Source: Patescibacteria group bacterium
Lineage (GTDB): Bacteria; Patescibacteriota; Minisyncoccia; Phycocordibacterales; Phycocordibacteraceae
DNA length: 14,111 bases
Assembly: GCA_019246385.1 (NCBI GenBank)
Contig: JAFAQP010000031.1
Coordinates: 1-14,111 of the forward strand
Direction of reading: 5' to 3'
Shown here: positions 12,093 to 14,111 of the stretch, piece after piece
Numbering within the stretch: position 1 is the first letter of the stretch
Layout of the letters: each line of letters opens with the position of its first letter
Made by a program: the position numbers and the translations under genes
The notes under the pieces: generated by a model
The model's input: the letters and a program-made list of their open reading frames with translations, nothing else
What the model was told of the DNA's origin: nothing
Database searches by the model: none

Positions 12093-12479
12093 TTATGCGA
12101 ACTGTATTTCTTCTCCTTTCTTAAGGAATACATAGGCTTTGCGGCCTGCGGATTGCGCCCCGAATCCGCGCTTGCGTCGCATCTTCACGCGTTTTGCCGG
12201 AGTATTGACGACGTTCACCTTGAGCGGGTTCACCTTGTAGAACGCTTTCACTGCGAGCATCACATCCCGCTTCGTGGCATCTCTCGCTATGTCGAACGCG
12301 TACACGTTGACAGCGGTCATATTGGCCGCTTTTTCAGTGATGCGCGGGCGGATGAGCACTCTCTTCGATTCTTTTTGCGCAGAGCTCCGGCTCCTTTCGG
12401 AAGGCATTTTCTTTTCAGCCGCAGAGGATTTCGCAGCGCCCGTTTTTTTTATACTTTTGTTTGAGCCGAATAATGCCAT
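12093..12479 (-). CDS. rplW: 50S ribosomal protein L23 (uL23) with basic N-terminal extension
   Basis: 128 residues against about 100 in E. coli. L23 at the tunnel exit is the docking site of trigger factor and SRP. The core begins near KRVLIRPRITEKAANMTAVN (residues 39-58) and continues with VYAFDIARDATKRDVMLAVK (59-78), the VNPLKVNVVNTPAKRVKMRR block (83-102) and AGRKAYVFLKKGEEI. The first 38 residues (MALFGSNKSIKKTGAAKSSA and onward) are Lys/Ser/Ala-rich and look disordered; no better internal start is evident, though methionine 25 could serve. It starts 1 nt after rplD; A/T-only leader, no Shine-Dalgarno. Confidence 0.95.
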   Translation of the reverse strand: MALFGSNKSIKKTGAAKSSAAEKKMPSERSRSSAQKESKRVLIRPRITEKAANMTAVNVYAFDIARDATKRDVMLAVKAFYKVNPLKVNVVNTPAKRVKMRRKRGFGAQSAGRKAYVFLKKGEEIQFA

Positions 12480-12480
12480 A

Positions 12481-13146
12481 TTATTTTTCTAGCCGGGACG
12501 CGATACTTTTAAGACTTGTCTCCGGGTCAACGACGACGAGGTATCGATAAGCGAGCACATCGACGGGATTCGCATTTCGCGCCTCTTCAGCCATCACATT
12601 GCCCATATTGCGGAAACTTTTCATCGTCACTTCGTCTTTTTTAGAGAAAAGCATAAGCGCTGCGTTGTTCCGCCGCGCCGAGAGCATATCGAAGCCTTTG
12701 ACCGCGGAAAGCGCCCCTAGCATTGCCTTGGCCTCTTTTGTCTTCGGCGCGGTGAGCGCAAGAGAGTCTACGAAAAGGATACGGCCGCTTTTGAGTTTTT
12801 CGGAAAGGACTATAGCGAGCGCCTTTGCCCGCATCTTCTTATTTATCTTCTGCGAATAGTCCTTGTCTTTTGACGGACCGAACGTCGTGCCGCCGCCTCT
12901 CCAGATGGGAGAACGGATGGAACCATGGCGAGCACGGCCGGTGCCTTTTTGTTTCCAGGGCTTTTTACCGCCGCCTCGCACTTCGCCGCGACCTTTCGTA
13001 TGGGCAATTGCGGTGCGGGCATTTGCCTGCATGGCAAGAACCACCTGGCGTACCAGGGCATCGTTTCTTTTTGCGCCAAACAATGTTTCCGGAAGATCTA
13101 TTTCTCCCGCCTCTTTGCCTGCCGCGCTGTACAGAGTCGCTTTCAT
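12481..13146 (-). CDS. rplD: 50S ribosomal protein L4 (uL4)
   Basis: 221 residues, slightly above the E. coli 201. L4 binds 23S domain I and sends a loop to the tunnel constriction; in E. coli it also represses the S10 operon, which is not testable here. The tunnel loop block is intact: HTKGRGEVRGGGKKPWKQKG (residues 49-68), TGRARHGSIRSPIWRGGGTT (69-88), FGPSKDKDYSQKINKKMRAK. The C-terminal RNA-binding half has ILFVDSLAL and NPVDVLAYRYLVVVDPE. Lies 2 nt after rplC and 1 nt before rplW. Leader AAAAAATAAAC, no Shine-Dalgarno. Confidence 0.97.
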   Translation of the reverse strand: MKATLYSAAGKEAGEIDLPETLFGAKRNDALVRQVVLAMQANARTAIAHTKGRGEVRGGGKKPWKQKGTGRARHGSIRSPIWRGGGTTFGPSKDKDYSQKINKKMRAKALAIVLSEKLKSGRILFVDSLALTAPKTKEAKAMLGALSAVKGFDMLSARRNNAALMLFSKKDEVTMKSFRNMGNVMAEEARNANPVDVLAYRYLVVVDPETSLKSIASRLEK

Positions 13147-13148
13147 GT

Positions 13149-13775
13149 TTATTTTTTCGGATTCTTTTCAGGACGAAATTCGCGTATCTCAACCATCGTG
13201 CCCGGCCGACCCGGAACCGCGCCTTCTATAAAAAGCTCATCCCCCTCTACGCGCACTATTTTCAAATTCGTCACGGTCACGCGATCGCCTCCCATACGGC
13301 CGGCCATGCGCATTCCTTTCACAACCCGGCCGCCCGCTCTTCCGGGGCCGCCGCCCGAAGATCCGCGTTCGCGTTCCGAATGTTTCTGGCCGTGAGAGCG
13401 GGGGCCTCCCTTGAAGCCGTAGCGCTTCACCACGCCTTGAAATCCTTTTCCCTTCGAAACGGCGGAAACCGCAATCTTATCACCTTCACCGAAAACAGAC
13501 GGTTCAATAACATCCCCTACTGAAAGCGACGCTGGCTCATCGAGACGGAATTCCTTAAGTCCACGAAACAAACCTTTCGTGCGTTGGGGTTTTGCGATGC
13601 GCGATTCTTTCTGAACGCCATAGCCGATTTGCACTGCCGTATAACCGTCGGTGTCAGACGTTTTGACCTGCGTTACCGTTACCTTTGGTGCAACGACGAT
13701 AGTGACGGGGTGCACACGACCATCCGCATCGAAGACTTGGGTCATTCCTTTTTTCGTTCCAACTAAGAATTTCAT
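13149..13775 (-). CDS. rplC: 50S ribosomal protein L3 (uL3)
   Basis: 208 residues, normal. L3 is one of the two proteins that begin 50S assembly and approaches the peptidyl transferase centre. Seen: KFLVGTKKGMTQVFDADGRV (residues 2-21; family iGxKxGMTqiF), TVTQVKTSDTDGYTAVQIGY (33-52), VSKGKGFQGVVKRYGFKGGP, RSHGQKHSERERGSSGGG and KGMRMAGRMGGDRVTVTNLK, then the short tail FRPEKNPKK. It is the first gene of the operon here: no rpsJ (uS10) precedes it, unlike E. coli. The ATG follows TTTACCCT with no Shine-Dalgarno; a hairpin and T-tract are immediately upstream. Confidence 0.98.
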   Translation of the reverse strand: MKFLVGTKKGMTQVFDADGRVHPVTIVVAPKVTVTQVKTSDTDGYTAVQIGYGVQKESRIAKPQRTKGLFRGLKEFRLDEPASLSVGDVIEPSVFGEGDKIAVSAVSKGKGFQGVVKRYGFKGGPRSHGQKHSERERGSSGGGPGRAGGRVVKGMRMAGRMGGDRVTVTNLKIVRVEGDELFIEGAVPGRPGTMVEIREFRPEKNPKK

Positions 13776-13790
13776 AGGGTAAAGAAAAAT

Positions 13791-13809
13791 GCGCTCATGG
13801 CATGTGCGC
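13791..13809 (-). promoter_or_regulatory. Attenuator-like hairpin and T-tract in rplC leader
   Basis: Minus strand GCGC-A-CATGCCATG-A-GCGC: a 4-bp GC stem, one A.A mismatch, 3 more pairs and a 3-nt loop, followed by ATTTTTCTTTACCC and the rplC ATG. A third GCGC (13814-13817) just upstream could instead pair with the first arm (GCGC-TTTG-GCGC), giving two mutually exclusive hairpins, as in attenuators. Structure inferred by eye only. Confidence 0.45.
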
Positions 13810-13872
13810 CAAAGCGCGACTTACCATTGGTCCGGGCGGAGCCTATCGGGCACCCGTGCGTAGCGTATAGTG

Positions 13873-13900
13873 AGTATATGCGCTTTTGTGGAAAACGCAA
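13873..13900 (-). promoter_or_regulatory. Candidate promoter of the ribosomal-protein operon
   Basis: Minus strand TTGCGT (-35), 16 nt spacer, TATACT (-10); predicted start about 13866, giving a leader of roughly 90 nt to rplC. Just downstream is ACTATACGC (13863-13871), the same nine bases found at the rpsS promoter -10 (10441-10449), so an alternative -10 (CACTAT) is possible. No other promoter-like sequence of similar quality was seen between 13776 and 13958. Confidence 0.6.
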
Positions 13901-13958
13901 GCTATAGACAAACGGCAATTTTTTCACTACTCTGAATACCATCCCCACTATCTATTGA

Positions 13959-14111
13959 ATGAACCCGCACGTTGAAAGAGTGAATGGAAAGGTATACAGA
14001 ACGGTGGATCTAAATCCGCGCACGTTGCCTTACACCTTTCGACTTCTAAACGCTCGTAGAATGAGAGCCATTGCTGCGATGCAAAATGAGTATGGGGTGC
14101 GGATCGATGTG
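13959..14111 (+). CDS. Unknown protein, N-terminal part (cut by window edge)
   Basis: Fifty-one codons open to the window end from ATG 13959, which directly follows an in-frame TGA (TGAATG), so no longer start is possible. The visible protein begins MNPHVERVNGKVYRTVDLNP and has an Arg-rich helix-like stretch LLNARRMRAIAAMQNEYGV. I do not recognise the family. It diverges from rplC across a 183-nt gap; TAGACA, 17 nt, TACTCT (13905-13933) is a possible weak plus-strand promoter. It could also be a chance open frame, as only a part is visible and no Shine-Dalgarno precedes it. Confidence 0.45.
   Translation, partial: MNPHVERVNGKVYRTVDLNPRTLPYTFRLLNARRMRAIAAMQNEYGVRIDV

Noticed and set aside
11041..12135. 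364-codon plus-strand open frame
   Set aside because: Opposite strand of rplB and out of frame with the end of the transposase-like gene; shadow composition.
1..14111. Alternative genetic code (UGA read as Gly, as in Gracilibacteria/Absconditabacteria)
   Set aside because: UGA ends several genes at clean ATGA overlaps (rplV, rpsQ, gmk, adk, map), and the frames are complete without reading through it.
1..14111. CRISPR arrays, tRNA, rRNA, defence genes
   Set aside because: No regularly spaced repeats, cloverleaf-like or rRNA-like segments, or defence motifs were seen; intergenic spaces are all under 200 nt.

Overview
The window reads as an ultra-compact bacterial genome of the Candidate Phyla Radiation (Patescibacteria), most likely Parcubacteria-like. 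The reasons are: a ribosomal-protein super-operon with no gene for uL30 between rpsE and rplO; junctions of 1-30 nt with many 4-nt ATGA overlaps; few Shine-Dalgarno sequences; basic or low-complexity tails on several ribosomal proteins; and an adk-map end of the operon. UGA acts as an ordinary stop at several overlaps, so the UGA=Gly code of Gracilibacteria/Absconditabacteria is not used. The lineage is inferred from gene content and family knowledge; no search was run.

Layout, in transcription order on the minus strand (right to left): a 5' non-coding region with a candidate promoter (13776-13958), then rplC, rplD, rplW, rplB; then an antisense (plus-strand) REP-associated tyrosine transposase-like gene (10532-11224); then rpsS, rplV, rpsC, rplP, rpmC, rpsQ, rplN, rplX, rplE; then a second antisense gene of unknown function (6189-6887); then rpsN, rpsH, rplF, rplR, rpsE, rplO, secY, gmk, an adk-like kinase, map, and a NUDIX hydrolase cut by the left edge. 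A partial unknown gene runs rightwards off the window from 13959. No rRNA, tRNA or CRISPR array was seen, and no stretch over 300 bases lacks a gene.

The S10 and spc operons are fused here, since rpsQ and rplN overlap. They are also cut into three blocks by two plus-strand cassettes built alike. Each cassette gene ends tail-to-tail with the preceding ribosomal gene through a shared TTAA. Each begins beside a minus-strand promoter-like element that could restart transcription of the rest of the operon. At both sites the -10 is nearly symmetric, with a plus-strand -10 offset by one base, and a small GC-closed hairpin followed by a T-rich tract starts 7 nt downstream of the minus-strand -10. A similar hairpin/T-tract lies just before the rplC start codon. 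This repeated cassette/restart-promoter/leader arrangement is the most interesting signal in the window.

Together the genes supply ribosome assembly (12 large-subunit and 6 small-subunit proteins), membrane insertion (SecY), nucleotide monophosphate phosphorylation (Gmk, Adk-like) and N-terminal methionine removal (Map). The transposase-like protein has lost one histidine of its HUH motif, so it may be domesticated or dead.
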